Shown here one piece after another: positions 29,039 through 38,155 of a stretch of DNA of 64,000 nt; within the stretch, counting starts at the first letter, position 1; each line of letters opens with the position of its first letter. The translations under genes were made by a program, and so were the position numbers. The stretch comes from Pseudomonas abietaniphila (lineage in GTDB: Bacteria; Pseudomonadota; Gammaproteobacteria; Pseudomonadales; Pseudomonadaceae). Location: contig NZ_FNCO01000013.1 in NCBI RefSeq assembly GCF_900100795.1, positions 62,001 to 126,000 of the forward strand, in the 5' to 3' direction. The notes beneath the pieces are model-generated. The model was not told the origin of the DNA. It did no database searches and saw nothing but the letters and a program-made list of their open reading frames with translations.

Positions 29039-30076
29039 TTACTCGCTGGAGAGCAGGTCCATGGTGTGCTTGTCCATCATTTCCAGCGCACGGCCACCGC
29101 CGCGTGCCACGCAGGTCAGCGGGTCTTCGGCAACGATCACCGGCAGACCGGTTTCCTGGGCCAGCAGTTTGTCCAGGTCACGCAGCAAGGCGCCACCACC
29201 GGTCAACACCAGCCCGCGCTCGGCGATGTCCGATGCCAGCTCTGGCGGAGACTGTTCCAGCGCGCTCTTGACCGCCTGAACGATGGTTGCCAGGGATTCC
29301 TGCAACGCTTCCAGCACTTCGTTGGAGTTCAGAGTGAAGGCGCGTGGGACACCTTCGGCCAGGTTACGGCCACGCACGTCGACTTCACGTACTTCGCCGC
29401 CCGGGTAGGCCGTACCGATTTCCTGCTTGATGCGCTCAGCGGTGGATTCACCGATGAGGCTGCCGTAGTTGCGACGCACGTAGGTGATGATCGCTTCGTC
29501 GAAACGGTCGCCGCCGACGCGCACGGATTCGGCGTAAACCACACCGTTCAGGGAGATCAAGGCGATTTCAGTGGTACCACCACCGATGTCGACGACCATC
29601 GACCCGCGAGCTTCTTCGACCGGCAGACCGGCACCGATGGCCGCTGCCATGGGCTCTTCGATCAGGAACACTTCACGTGCGCCAGCCCCCAGGGCCGATT
29701 CGCGAATGGCGCGACGCTCAACCTGAGTGGATTTGCACGGTACGCAGATCAGCACACGAGGGCTCGGCTGCAGGAAGCTGTTTTCATGCACTTTGTTGAT
29801 GAAATACTGGAGCATCTTTTCGCACACGCTGAAATCGGCGATTACGCCGTCTTTCATCGGACGAATGGCAGCGATGTTGCCCGGGGTACGGCCCAGCATA
29901 CGCTTGGCTTCCATCCCGACAGCAACGACGCTCTTCTGATTTCCGTGGGTCCGAATGGCCACAACCGATGGCTCGTTCAGGACAATACCGCGCTCACGCA
30001 CGTAAATAAGGGTGTTGGCAGTGCCCAGGTCGATGGAAAGATCGCTGGAAAACATGCCACGCAGTTTCTTGAACAT
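29039..30076 (-). CDS. mreB: Rod-shape actin homologue MreB
   Basis: A 345-aa actin-fold ATPase that forms membrane filaments directing lateral wall synthesis. Signature segments: LSIDLGTANTLIYV (phosphate 1), VVDIGGGTTEIALISLNG (phosphate 2), and LVLTGGGALLRDLDKLL. Residue number and sequence are standard. It is first in the mreBCD-maf-rng operon and divergent from gatC across 207 bp that must carry both promoters. Confidence 0.99.
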   Translation of the reverse strand: MFKKLRGMFSSDLSIDLGTANTLIYVRERGIVLNEPSVVAIRTHGNQKSVVAVGMEAKRMLGRTPGNIAAIRPMKDGVIADFSVCEKMLQYFINKVHENSFLQPSPRVLICVPCKSTQVERRAIRESALGAGAREVFLIEEPMAAAIGAGLPVEEARGSMVVDIGGGTTEIALISLNGVVYAESVRVGGDRFDEAIITYVRRNYGSLIGESTAERIKQEIGTAYPGGEVREVDVRGRNLAEGVPRAFTLNSNEVLEALQESLATIVQAVKSALEQSPPELASDIAERGLVLTGGGALLRDLDKLLAQETGLPVIVAEDPLTCVARGGGRALEMMDKHTMDLLSSE

Positions 30077-30283
30077 GGGAAAGGGACCCTAGGGAACGCG
30101 TGGGTAAAAAAGTGCGGCAAACTCTAACAACGACAGGGATTTTGGGCAAGGAGCCAATATGCTAAATTGGCTGTTTTTCCGAGCACTACCCTCGACGATC
30201 GCGGCCTTATGACCGTTTAAAGGGCGTAGTGTTCCGCAATCTGACGTACGGTCCATCCCGTACGCATTCCACTGGAGAACCCC

Positions 30284-30571
30284 ATGGCGCTTGATCGCTC
30301 CGACGTGGAAAAAATCGCTCATCTGGCCCGACTGGGGCTCAATGACGCCGATATCCCGCGTACTACCGAAGCACTGAACAGCATTCTCGGGCTGGTTGAC
30401 CAGATGCAGGCGGTCGACACCACCGGTATCGAACCCCTCGCACACCCGCTTGAAGCCTCGCAAAGGCTGCGTGAAGACGTGGTCAGCGAAGCCAATCATC
30501 GCGATTCCTATCAAGCCATCGCACCAGCGGTCGAAGACGGCCTTTATCTGGTTCCGAAAGTCATCGACTAA
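30284..30571 (+). CDS. gatC: Asp-tRNA(Asn)/Glu-tRNA(Gln) amidotransferase subunit C
   Basis: A 95-aa GatC, the small subunit that clamps GatA to GatB. Family features: VEKIAHLARLGLNDAD and the C-terminal GLYLVPKVID. First gene of gatCAB, 15 nt ahead of gatA, with the ATG after GGAGAACCCC. Function: transamidation of Glu-tRNA(Gln) and Asp-tRNA(Asn) in bacteria lacking the matching synthetases. Confidence 0.97.
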   Translation: MALDRSDVEKIAHLARLGLNDADIPRTTEALNSILGLVDQMQAVDTTGIEPLAHPLEASQRLREDVVSEANHRDSYQAIAPAVEDGLYLVPKVID

Positions 30572-30586
30572 GGGAATGAGCCTGCA

Positions 30587-32038
30587 ATGCATCAAATGAC
30601 TCTGGCAGAGATCGCTCGCGGACTTGCCGATAAAAAGTTTTCTTCCGAAGAATTGACCCGCACCCTGCTGGCGCGTATCGCCCAGCTGGACCCGCAGCTC
30701 AACAGCTTCATTTCCGTCACCGAAGACCTGGCCATCACTCAGGCCCAGGCCGCGGACGCCCGTCGTGCCGCTGGCGAAACCGGTGCCCTGCTGGGCGCCC
30801 CGCTGGCGCACAAGGACCTGTTCTGCACCAAGGGCATCCGCACCAGCTGCGCCTCGAAGATGCTCGACAACTTCAAGGCGCCCTACGACGCGACCGTCGT
30901 TGCCAAGCTGGCAGCAGCAGGCACCGTGACGCTGGGCAAGACCAACATGGACGAATTCGCCATGGGGTCGGCCAACGAGTCCAGCCACTACGGCGCGGTG
31001 AAAAACCCGTGGAACCTGGCTCACGTGCCGGGCGGCTCGTCGGGTGGTTCGGCGGCGGCCGTTGCCGCTCGTCTGTTACCGGCGGCAACTGGCACCGACA
31101 CCGGCGGCTCGATCCGCCAACCGGCGGCGCTGACCAACCTGACCGGCCTGAAACCGACCTACGGTCGCGTATCGCGCTGGGGCATGATCGCCTACGCGTC
31201 GAGCCTCGATCAGGCGGGCCCGATGGCACGCACCGCCGAAGACTGCGCGTTGCTGCTGCAAGCCATGGCCGGTTTCGACATCAATGACTCCACCAGCATC
31301 GACGAGCCCGTGCCGGATTACAGCGCCGGGCTGAACGCCTCGCTGCAGGGTCTGCGCATCGGTGTGCCGAAGGAATACTTCAGCGCCGGTCTCGACCCGC
31401 GCATCGCCGATCTGGTCATGGCCAGCGTCGAAGCGCTGAAAAAGCTGGGCGCCGTGGTCAAGGAAGTCAGCCTGCCGAACCTGCAGCACGCGATCCCTGC
31501 CTATTACGTGATCGCGCCAGCAGAGGCTTCCTCCAACCTGTCGCGTTTCGACGGCGTGCGCTTCGGCTATCGCTGCGAAGACCCGAAAGACCTGACCGAC
31601 CTGTACAAGCGTTCGCGCGGCGAAGGCTTCGGGCCTGAAGTGCAGCGCCGGATCATGGTCGGTGCCTACGCGCTGTCGGCCGGTTACTACGACGCCTACT
31701 ACCTGCAAGCACAGAAGATTCGTCGTCTGATCAAGAACGACTTCATGAACGCCTTCACCGAAGTCGACGTGATCCTGGGCCCTACCACGCCGAACCCGGC
31801 CTGGAAGATCGGCGCCAAGAACGCCGACCCGATCGCGGAATACCTGGAAGACTTCTACACCATCACCGCCAACCTCGCGGGCCTGCCGGGCCTGTCGATG
31901 CCGGCCGGTTTTGCCGACGGTCTGCCGGTGGGCGTGCAATTGCTGGCGCCGTACTTCCAGGAAGGTCGCTTGCTGAACGTCGCTCACCAATATCAATTGG
32001 TAACCGACTGGCACACTCGCTCGCCTGAAGGCTTCTAA
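30587..32038 (+). CDS. gatA: Asp-tRNA(Asn)/Glu-tRNA(Gln) amidotransferase subunit A
   Basis: A 483-aa glutaminase subunit of the amidase-signature family. The Ser-cisSer-Lys triad is seen: Lys in GAPLAHKDLFCTKG, and the serines in PGGSSGGSAAAVAARLLP with TGTDTGGSIRQPAA. It releases ammonia from Gln and channels it to GatB. Placed between gatC and gatB, 11 nt before gatB. Confidence 0.98.
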   Translation: MHQMTLAEIARGLADKKFSSEELTRTLLARIAQLDPQLNSFISVTEDLAITQAQAADARRAAGETGALLGAPLAHKDLFCTKGIRTSCASKMLDNFKAPYDATVVAKLAAAGTVTLGKTNMDEFAMGSANESSHYGAVKNPWNLAHVPGGSSGGSAAAVAARLLPAATGTDTGGSIRQPAALTNLTGLKPTYGRVSRWGMIAYASSLDQAGPMARTAEDCALLLQAMAGFDINDSTSIDEPVPDYSAGLNASLQGLRIGVPKEYFSAGLDPRIADLVMASVEALKKLGAVVKEVSLPNLQHAIPAYYVIAPAEASSNLSRFDGVRFGYRCEDPKDLTDLYKRSRGEGFGPEVQRRIMVGAYALSAGYYDAYYLQAQKIRRLIKNDFMNAFTEVDVILGPTTPNPAWKIGAKNADPIAEYLEDFYTITANLAGLPGLSMPAGFADGLPVGVQLLAPYFQEGRLLNVAHQYQLVTDWHTRSPEGF

Positions 32039-32049
32039 GGAGAAAACGC

Positions 32050-33495
32050 ATGCAATGGGAAGTCGTCATCGGGCTGGAGATTCACACCCAGCTCACCACC
32101 CAATCGAAGATTTTCTCCGGTAGCGCCACCACGTTTGGCTCCGAGCCCAACACCCAGGCCAGCCTCGTCGACCTGGGCATGCCCGGCACGCTGCCGGTGT
32201 TGAACAAGGAAGCCGTGCAAATGGCGGTCAAGTTCGGCCTGGCGATCGATGCCGAGATCGGTCAGCACAACGTGTTCGCCCGCAAGAACTACTTCTACCC
32301 GGACCTGCCGAAGGGCTATCAGATCAGCCAGATGGAATTGCCGATTGTCGGCAAGGGTCACCTGGACATCACCCTTGAAGACGGCACCATCAAGCGCATC
32401 GGCGTCACCCGCGCGCACCTTGAGGAAGACGCCGGCAAGAGCCTGCACGAAGACTACAGCGGCATGACCGGTATCGACCTGAACCGCGCCGGCACGCCAC
32501 TGCTGGAAATCGTATCCGAACCGGACATGCGTTCGGCCAAAGAAGCGGTCGCCTACGTCAAGGCGATGCACGCGCTGGTCCGTTACCTGGGCATTTGCGA
32601 CGGCAACATGGCCGAAGGCTCGCTGCGTTGTGACTGCAACGTCTCGATTCGCCCGAAAGGCCAGGTCGAGTTCGGCACCCGCTGCGAGATCAAGAACGTC
32701 AACTCGTTCCGTTTCATCGAGAAAGCGATCAACAGCGAGATTCAACGTCAGATCGACCTGATCGAAGACGGTGGCAAGGTCATCCAGCAAACACGCCTGT
32801 ACGACCCGAACACCAATGAAACCCGCGCCATGCGCAGCAAGGAAGAAGCCAACGACTACCGTTACTTCCCCGATCCTGACCTGCTGCCGGTGATCATCGA
32901 GGACGCGTTCCTGGAGAAGACCCGCGCCCTGTTGCCGGAACTGCCACCGCAGAAACGCGAGCGCTTCCAGTCGCAGTTCGGCCTGTCGCTGTACGACGCC
33001 AGCGTGCTGGCTTCCAGCCGCGAACAGGCGGATTACTTCGAGAAGGTGGTTGGCATTGCGGGCGACGCCAAACTGGCCGCCAACTGGGTCATGGTCGAAC
33101 TGGGTTCGTTGCTGAACAAGCAAGGCGTGGAAATCGACGAGTCACCGGTCAGCGCCGAGCAACTGGGCGGCATGCTGCAACGCATCACCGACAACACCAT
33201 TTCCGGCAAGATCGCCAAAATGGTCTTCGAGGCGATGGCCAATGGTGAAGGCAGCGCCGATGAGATCATCGAAAAACGCGGCCTGAAACAAGTGACCGAC
33301 AGCGGCGCCATCGAGTCGATTCTGGACGACATGCTGGCGGCCAACGCCGAGCAGGTCGAACAGTACCGCGCCGCCGATGAAGCCAAACGCGGCAAGATGT
33401 TCGGCTTCTTCGTCGGGCAGGCCATGAAAGCGTCCAAAGGCAAGGCCAACCCGGGGCAGGTCAACGAACTGTTGAAGCGCAAGCTGGAAGGTTGA
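32050..33495 (+). CDS. gatB: Asp-tRNA(Asn)/Glu-tRNA(Gln) amidotransferase subunit B
   Basis: A 481-aa subunit that activates the misacylated tRNA carboxylate with ATP and transfers ammonia. It begins with MQWEVVIGLEIHTQL and contains GSLRCDCNVSIRPKG; the tail-helix/YqeY domain (SAEQLGGMLQRITDNTISGK) is at the C-terminus. Ribosome site AAGGAGAAAACGC. Last gene of gatCAB; a REPIN follows 22 nt past the stop. Confidence 0.98.
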   Translation: MQWEVVIGLEIHTQLTTQSKIFSGSATTFGSEPNTQASLVDLGMPGTLPVLNKEAVQMAVKFGLAIDAEIGQHNVFARKNYFYPDLPKGYQISQMELPIVGKGHLDITLEDGTIKRIGVTRAHLEEDAGKSLHEDYSGMTGIDLNRAGTPLLEIVSEPDMRSAKEAVAYVKAMHALVRYLGICDGNMAEGSLRCDCNVSIRPKGQVEFGTRCEIKNVNSFRFIEKAINSEIQRQIDLIEDGGKVIQQTRLYDPNTNETRAMRSKEEANDYRYFPDPDLLPVIIEDAFLEKTRALLPELPPQKRERFQSQFGLSLYDASVLASSREQADYFEKVVGIAGDAKLAANWVMVELGSLLNKQGVEIDESPVSAEQLGGMLQRITDNTISGKIAKMVFEAMANGEGSADEIIEKRGLKQVTDSGAIESILDDMLAANAEQVEQYRAADEAKRGKMFGFFVGQAMKASKGKANPGQVNELLKRKLEG

Positions 33496-33517
33496 TCCAG
33501 TCAGCATCGGTCTGAAC

Positions 33518-33652
33518 TGTAGGAGCGTGGCTTGTCCCGCGATCTGGCGCAAAGCGGCAGCAGATCAGCAAATGCATAGGGTCCTGATGTACCGCATTTA
33601 CCGATTTGACGACTGCTTCGCAGCCGATCGCGGGACAAGCCTCGCTCCTACA
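33518..33652. repeat. REPIN, GTGGCTTGTCCCGCGATCTGG type
   Basis: Inverted REP pair (TGTAGGAGCGTGGCTTGTCC ... GGGACAAGCCTCGCTCCTACA) between gatB and the RlpA-like gene. Confidence 0.9.
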
Positions 33653-33686
33653 GGTCATATGCAAAATTTCCTAAGGACTGTGACCC

Positions 33687-34061
33687 ATGTGGCGGCTTCT
33701 CGGCGCTTGCGCCCTGTTCTCTCTGCTGGCCGGTTGCGCCAGCGAAGGCATCATTGATCCACACGGCTACAACGCAACAGGTGGCGCTTCTTATTACGGC
33801 GCCCGACATCAAGGCAAGCGCACCGCCAGCGGTGAGCGCTTCGACCAGAACGCTCTGACGGCTGCGCATCGCCAACTGCCGTTCGGCACCCGCGTACAAG
33901 TCACCAACCTGGACAATGACCGCAAGGTCGTGGTCCGCATCAACGACCGTGGTCCACACACTCGCGGCCGGCTCATCGACGTATCACGTGCAGCCGCCGA
34001 ACAATTGGGTATGCTGCGCAGCGGAACCGCCCAAGTCCGGGTGCAAGCCCTCGACGACTGA
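33687..34061 (+). CDS. Short RlpA-like lipoprotein
   Basis: A 124-aa lipoprotein: signal peptide with lipobox LLAGC (Cys about residue 16), then a double-psi beta-barrel domain typical of RlpA (ATGGASYYGARHQGKRTASG, FGTRVQVTNLDNDRKVVVRI, NDRGPHTRGRLIDVSRAAA). The Asp of NDRGP matches the catalytic Asp of P. aeruginosa RlpA, a lytic transglycosylase for naked glycan at septa. It lacks the C-terminal SPOR domain of full RlpA, so it would not be targeted to septal glycan in the same way. It may be a second, stand-alone wall enzyme. Confidence 0.88.
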   Translation: MWRLLGACALFSLLAGCASEGIIDPHGYNATGGASYYGARHQGKRTASGERFDQNALTAAHRQLPFGTRVQVTNLDNDRKVVVRINDRGPHTRGRLIDVSRAAAEQLGMLRSGTAQVRVQALDD

Positions 34062-34107
34062 CCCTGACCGAAAGGTGCCCTGAATTCTTTCCTTCTCTAC
34101 CCTTCCG

Positions 34108-35169
34108 TTGCCCACGCTGATCGAACTGATCGGCGGGCTGCTGATGATGATCATCGGTGCCGAACTGTCGGTGCGTGCCGCCGTGGTGCTGGCTGCCCTA
34201 CTCAAAACACGCCCGTTGTTCCTCGGTCTGACCGTGGTCGCGCTGGGCAGCAGCGCGCCGCAAATGGCGGTCGGCCTGCAAGCGGCGCTGACCGACAGCA
34301 CGGACATTGCCGTGGGCAGCGTGATCGGCAGCAACATCTTCAACATCCTTGTCACGCTCGGCCTGTCTGCGTTGATCATTCCCCTGCGGGTGGCGCGGCA
34401 GATGGTCAGGGTCGACCTGCCCTTGATGATCGGCGCCACGGCATTGGTCGCCGCGCTGGCGTGGAACGGCGTCCTGAGCGGTCTGGACGGCGTGATTCTG
34501 CTGATTGCAATGGCCGGTTACCTGGCGGTCGTGATCCGCCAGTTCGCCCACGGTGCACGGCATTTCGAAGCGACGGACGCCGTACCAAGGCGCAAGGTGT
34601 GGCCGATCCTGGGCAGGCTGGCGCTGATGGCGTGTGGTCTGGCGCTGCTGATTCTGGGCAGCCATCTGCTGGTCGGCGCGGCCGTGGTGGTCGCTCAGGA
34701 CCTTGGCTTGTCGGAACGGGTGATCGGCCTGACCGTGATCGCAGTCGCGACCTCCCTGCCCGCCTTGATGACCTCGCTGGTCGCCGCGCTGCGCGGGGAG
34801 CGGGACATTGCGGTCGGTAACATCATTGGCAGCAACCTGTTCAACCTGCTAGGCGTGCTCGGTATCACGTCGCTGATTGCCTCCGGGCCCCTGTCGATCT
34901 CACCCAATGCGCTGGATTTCGACTTGCCGGTGATGCTGGGTGTCGCGGTGTTATGCCTGCCGCTGTTCTATTCGGGTTATCGCATCACCCGGCTGGAAGG
35001 ATTGCTGCTGTTGGGACTGTATGCGGTGTACGGCCTGCATATCGTCTCCTTCACCACGGGCATGCCCCTGGCGGGACGGCTGGAGCGCTTGATGATTCAT
35101 TACGCGCTGCCGGTGTTGGGCATTGCCGTGCTGATCGGCACCGTCAGGGCGTGGCGCAGGCAGCACTGA
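34108..35169 (+). CDS. CaCA-family sodium/calcium exchanger (YrbG-like)
   Basis: A 353-aa inner-membrane protein made of two homologous halves, each with the alpha-repeat motif: GLTVVALGSSAPQMAVGLQA with VGSVIGSNIFNIL, and GLTVIAVATSLPALMTSLVA with VGNIIGSNLFNLLG. These repeats bind the cation in exchangers. About ten helices are predicted. The start is uncertain: TTG at 34108 gives a standard N-terminus but no ribosome site; the frame is open back to 34084, where ATT follows AAAGG by 8 nt. The substrate could be Ca2+ or another cation. It converges with the AEC permease gene. Confidence 0.9.
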   Translation: MPTLIELIGGLLMMIIGAELSVRAAVVLAALLKTRPLFLGLTVVALGSSAPQMAVGLQAALTDSTDIAVGSVIGSNIFNILVTLGLSALIIPLRVARQMVRVDLPLMIGATALVAALAWNGVLSGLDGVILLIAMAGYLAVVIRQFAHGARHFEATDAVPRRKVWPILGRLALMACGLALLILGSHLLVGAAVVVAQDLGLSERVIGLTVIAVATSLPALMTSLVAALRGERDIAVGNIIGSNLFNLLGVLGITSLIASGPLSISPNALDFDLPVMLGVAVLCLPLFYSGYRITRLEGLLLLGLYAVYGLHIVSFTTGMPLAGRLERLMIHYALPVLGIAVLIGTVRAWRRQH

Positions 35170-35191
35170 GGAACAGGACCTTGCAGGGGCG

Positions 35192-36133
35192 CTAAATCCA
35201 GCCGCCCCACTGCAGAATGAAAATCCCGATATTGGTGGTTACCGCTGCGGCGAGGGTGGTTATCACGATGATCGAGGCCGCCAGTTCGTGATTGCCTTGC
35301 GCCGCGCGCGCCATGACGAAGCTCGCCGAGGCGGTCGGGGCGCCGAAGTACAGGAACAGAATTCCCAGCTCCGCGTGCCGGAAGCCCAGCAGCCAAGCGC
35401 CAATCGTGCAGATCAGCGGCAGCCAGACCATCTTCATCAAGCTCGCGCTGACCGCCAGCCCACCGCTTTCGCGCAGCGATTTCAACGACAGCGTGCCGCC
35501 GATGCACATCAGGGCCAGCGGCAATGTCATTTGCGCCAGGTAGCTGCCGGAGGTGTCGAGCCATTTCGGCAAGCCGATGCCGAAGTACGCGAACGGCGTC
35601 GCCGCGACGATGCTGATAATCAACGGGTTGGCCAAGACGCTTTTGCAGATGCTCCACGGGTCCGACTTGATCACCGGGCTGTAGACCGCCAGCACCACCG
35701 TGGAAAGCGTGTTGTAGAACAGGATCACCAGCGCCGCGAGAATCGCGCCCAAGGAAATGCCGTAGTCGCCGTACATGCTCGCGGCGAGCGCAAGCCCGAT
35801 CACGCCGTTGTTGCCGCGGAACGCGCCCTGAACGTAAATCCCGCGCTCCACGAACGGCACGCGATAAATCGCCCAGCCCCAGACGAGGGCAAAGCCCGCC
35901 AGGGTCGCGACGATGAAGTAGATCAGCACGCTCGGTTGCAGGGCCGCGTGCAGGTCCGCGTGGATGATGCCGAGGAACAGCAGCGCCGGCATTGTGCAGT
36001 TGAACACCAGCGCGGACGCGGTGTGAATGAAGCTGTCGTTGATCCAGCCAACGCGTTTAAGCACCATGCCCAGAAACAGCATGGCGAACACCGGCGCCGT
36101 GATGTTCAGGGTTTCCAGAAAGATTGCCAGCAT
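35192..36133 (-). CDS. AEC-family permease (auxin efflux carrier/malate permease type)
   Basis: A 313-aa membrane protein with ten predicted helices and the AEC architecture of two five-helix bundles (APVFAMLFLGMVLKRVGW; GNNGVIGLALAASMYG; LPLALMCIGGTLSL). Bacterial members carry dicarboxylates or other weak acids. ATG 36133 is preferred over an upstream in-frame TTG. An imperfect palindrome, TTAGGTGCCTAA, lies at 36157-36168, just upstream of the start. Substrate unknown. Confidence 0.88.
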   Translation of the reverse strand: MLAIFLETLNITAPVFAMLFLGMVLKRVGWINDSFIHTASALVFNCTMPALLFLGIIHADLHAALQPSVLIYFIVATLAGFALVWGWAIYRVPFVERGIYVQGAFRGNNGVIGLALAASMYGDYGISLGAILAALVILFYNTLSTVVLAVYSPVIKSDPWSICKSVLANPLIISIVAATPFAYFGIGLPKWLDTSGSYLAQMTLPLALMCIGGTLSLKSLRESGGLAVSASLMKMVWLPLICTIGAWLLGFRHAELGILFLYFGAPTASASFVMARAAQGNHELAASIIVITTLAAAVTTNIGIFILQWGGWI

Positions 36134-36252
36134 GCACGCCAAACCCTGAGCCGTCGTTAGGTGCCTAATGATAGGCCAGCGGGCCGGAGAGTGTTACCGG
36201 GAATTGCGCAGTGATCGTACAACCGCAGTCATTGAAGGCGACCCGCTTCTCC

Positions 36253-36341
36253 GTGGGAGCGAATTCATTCGCGATGCGGTGGTACACGCAACACAGATGT
36301 GGCACATGCACGGGCCAATCGCGAATGAATTCGCTCCCACA
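36253..36341. repeat. REPIN, GAGCGAATTCATTCGCGA type
   Basis: Inverted pair of the third REP subfamily (GTGGGAGCGAATTCATTCGC ... GCGAATGAATTCGCTCCCAC) between the AEC and PhoD genes. Confidence 0.9.
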
Positions 36342-36373
36342 GGATTACGCGGTGCTATTCATTCGGTTTTTCA

Positions 36374-37933
36374 TCAAACCTGAGCAGGCGCCAGCTTCTT
36401 CTCAAACACCGACACGCCATCCAGATCGCGCAGGGTCACAGTCATCTCGCCGCTTTGCCCGTCGATGTTCACCTCGCCGAAAAACTGGAAGCCGGCAAAC
36501 GGTGAGGTGTTCTGCGCAGGCGGGGCTTTCTGAAACACCAGCTCGGGGCCGAAGGTCTTGTCCAGCGTGTTCGGGCCGTAGCTGCCGGCGTTCAAGGGCC
36601 CGGCGACGAACTCCCAGAACGGGTCGAAATCCTGGAACACCGCTTGATCCGGGTGGTAGTGATGCGCAGCACAGTAATGCACGTCGGCGGTCAGCCACAC
36701 CGTGTCGCGAATTTTTTGCTGGCGCAGAAAACCGAGCAGCTCGGCGACTTCCAGCTCACGCCCCTTTGGCGCGCCGTTGTCGGTGTTGGCGATCGCTTCC
36801 CAGCGCATGACGCCGGGGCTGATTTCGCCATCCGGCACACCCAGACCGATGGGCATGTCGGCTGCGATCACTTTCCACTGCGCGCCGGACGCCTGCAGTT
36901 CGCGCTTGAGCCAGTCCAGTTGCTCGCGGCCAAGAAATGCCGTGGTCGGCCCGGGCTTGTCGGCGAGGTTGGCGTCGTTGCCATCGCGGTAACTGCGCAT
37001 GTCGAGCACGAACACGTCCAGCATCGGACCGTAACTGAGCTTGCGATACACCCGTCCGCCGTTGTCGGCACTTTGCAGACGCATCGGCGCGTACTCCAGA
37101 AACGCCTGACGCCCGCGCGAGGCCAGCAGCTGGATGTCCTTCACCTTGTAGCGGTCATCCAGCTGCTTGCTCGGCGACCAGTTATTGCTCACTTCGTGGT
37201 CGTCCCACTGCCAGATCTGCGGGACTTCGGCGTTGAACCGACGCAGGTTTTCGTCCATCAGGTTGTAGCGGTAGGCGCCGCGGTATTCATCGAGGGTTTC
37301 AGCGACCTTGCTCTTCTCCTCGGTGGTGATGTTGCGCCAGATGCGCCCGCCCTCGGTGACGACTTCAGCAGGCACCGGACCGTCGGCGTAAATGGTGTCG
37401 CCGCTGTGAATGAAGAAGTCCGGCAGACGCAGGCGCATGGCTTCGTAGATGCGCATGCCACCGATGTCCGGGTTGATGCCGAAGCCTTGGCCGACGGTGT
37501 CGCCGCTCCAGACGAAACGGATGTCGCGGCGGGCCTGAGGCACGCTGCGCAGATGGCCGAACCAGGGCTCGCTGGCCACGCCGGTCTGGGCGTCTTCGAA
37601 GAACACGCGATAGAAAATGGCCTGGTCGGTCGGCAGCCCGGTCAGTTCGACGCGGGCGGTGAAATCAGTACGCTGGTCAGCCAGCAACGAAACCGTGCGG
37701 CGCGGGTTGGTGAACATGCTGCGGGTGTCCCACTCGACGACCATGCGCGAGGGGCGATCACTGCGGCTCCAGACCATCGCGCGATCCCCCTGCAGGTCGC
37801 CTGACTGCACGCCATCGGTCATTTTCGGACGGTCCTTGACCGAAGCGATGACGGCGGGCGCCAGACCCGGCAAAAGCAAGCCGGCGCCAGCGGCTTGAAT
37901 GATGCGACGGCGTGTCAGGTCGAACTGAGTCAT
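36374..37933 (-). CDS. PhoD-type alkaline phosphatase (phosphodiesterase), Tat exported
   Basis: A 519-aa metallophosphoesterase. The signal peptide is of Tat type (LTRRRIIQAAGAGLLLPG). The PhoD N-terminal domain (SGDLQGDRAMVWSRSDRPSR) is followed by the catalytic domain with metal-binding segments IRFVWSGDTVGQG, FFIHSGDTIYADG, WQWDDHEVSNNW and LTADVHYCAAHHY. PhoD enzymes hydrolyse phosphomono- and diesters using Ca2+ and Fe3+ in the periplasm. ATG 37933 is preceded by GAGGGG at 6 nt; the longer frame begins inside a REP repeat and is artefactual. Confidence 0.93.
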   Translation of the reverse strand: MTQFDLTRRRIIQAAGAGLLLPGLAPAVIASVKDRPKMTDGVQSGDLQGDRAMVWSRSDRPSRMVVEWDTRSMFTNPRRTVSLLADQRTDFTARVELTGLPTDQAIFYRVFFEDAQTGVASEPWFGHLRSVPQARRDIRFVWSGDTVGQGFGINPDIGGMRIYEAMRLRLPDFFIHSGDTIYADGPVPAEVVTEGGRIWRNITTEEKSKVAETLDEYRGAYRYNLMDENLRRFNAEVPQIWQWDDHEVSNNWSPSKQLDDRYKVKDIQLLASRGRQAFLEYAPMRLQSADNGGRVYRKLSYGPMLDVFVLDMRSYRDGNDANLADKPGPTTAFLGREQLDWLKRELQASGAQWKVIAADMPIGLGVPDGEISPGVMRWEAIANTDNGAPKGRELEVAELLGFLRQQKIRDTVWLTADVHYCAAHHYHPDQAVFQDFDPFWEFVAGPLNAGSYGPNTLDKTFGPELVFQKAPPAQNTSPFAGFQFFGEVNIDGQSGEMTVTLRDLDGVSVFEKKLAPAQV

Positions 37934-38027
37934 TGTTTGCCCCTCAAGCGAATGCCAAAGCAAGGAACCTAACAATGGTTTGTTGGGGGAATGTGACAGG
38001 CCTGAAGCCGAAGGCCAGTGCAGAACC

Positions 38028-38118
38028 TGTGGGAGCGAATTCATTCGCGATGCGGTGGTACATCCGACAGATGACGTGGCGTATGTACGGCTCCATCGCG
38101 AATGAATCCGCTCCCACA
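38028..38118. repeat. REPIN, GAGCGAATTCATTCGCGA type
   Basis: Inverted pair (TGTGGGAGCGAATTCATTCG ... ATCGCGAATGAATCCGCTCC) between fruA and the PhoD gene. Confidence 0.9.
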
Positions 38119-38155
38119 GCGGATAGCGCTCAGGAGGGGAAGATTTGAACGACCA

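Noticed and set aside
37934..38044. N-terminal extension of the PhoD-type phosphatase
   Set aside because: The extra residues are translated from a REP repeat and would bury the Tat signal; GAGGGG precedes ATG 37933. The same applies to the extension of the DUF3182 gene (48622-48705).
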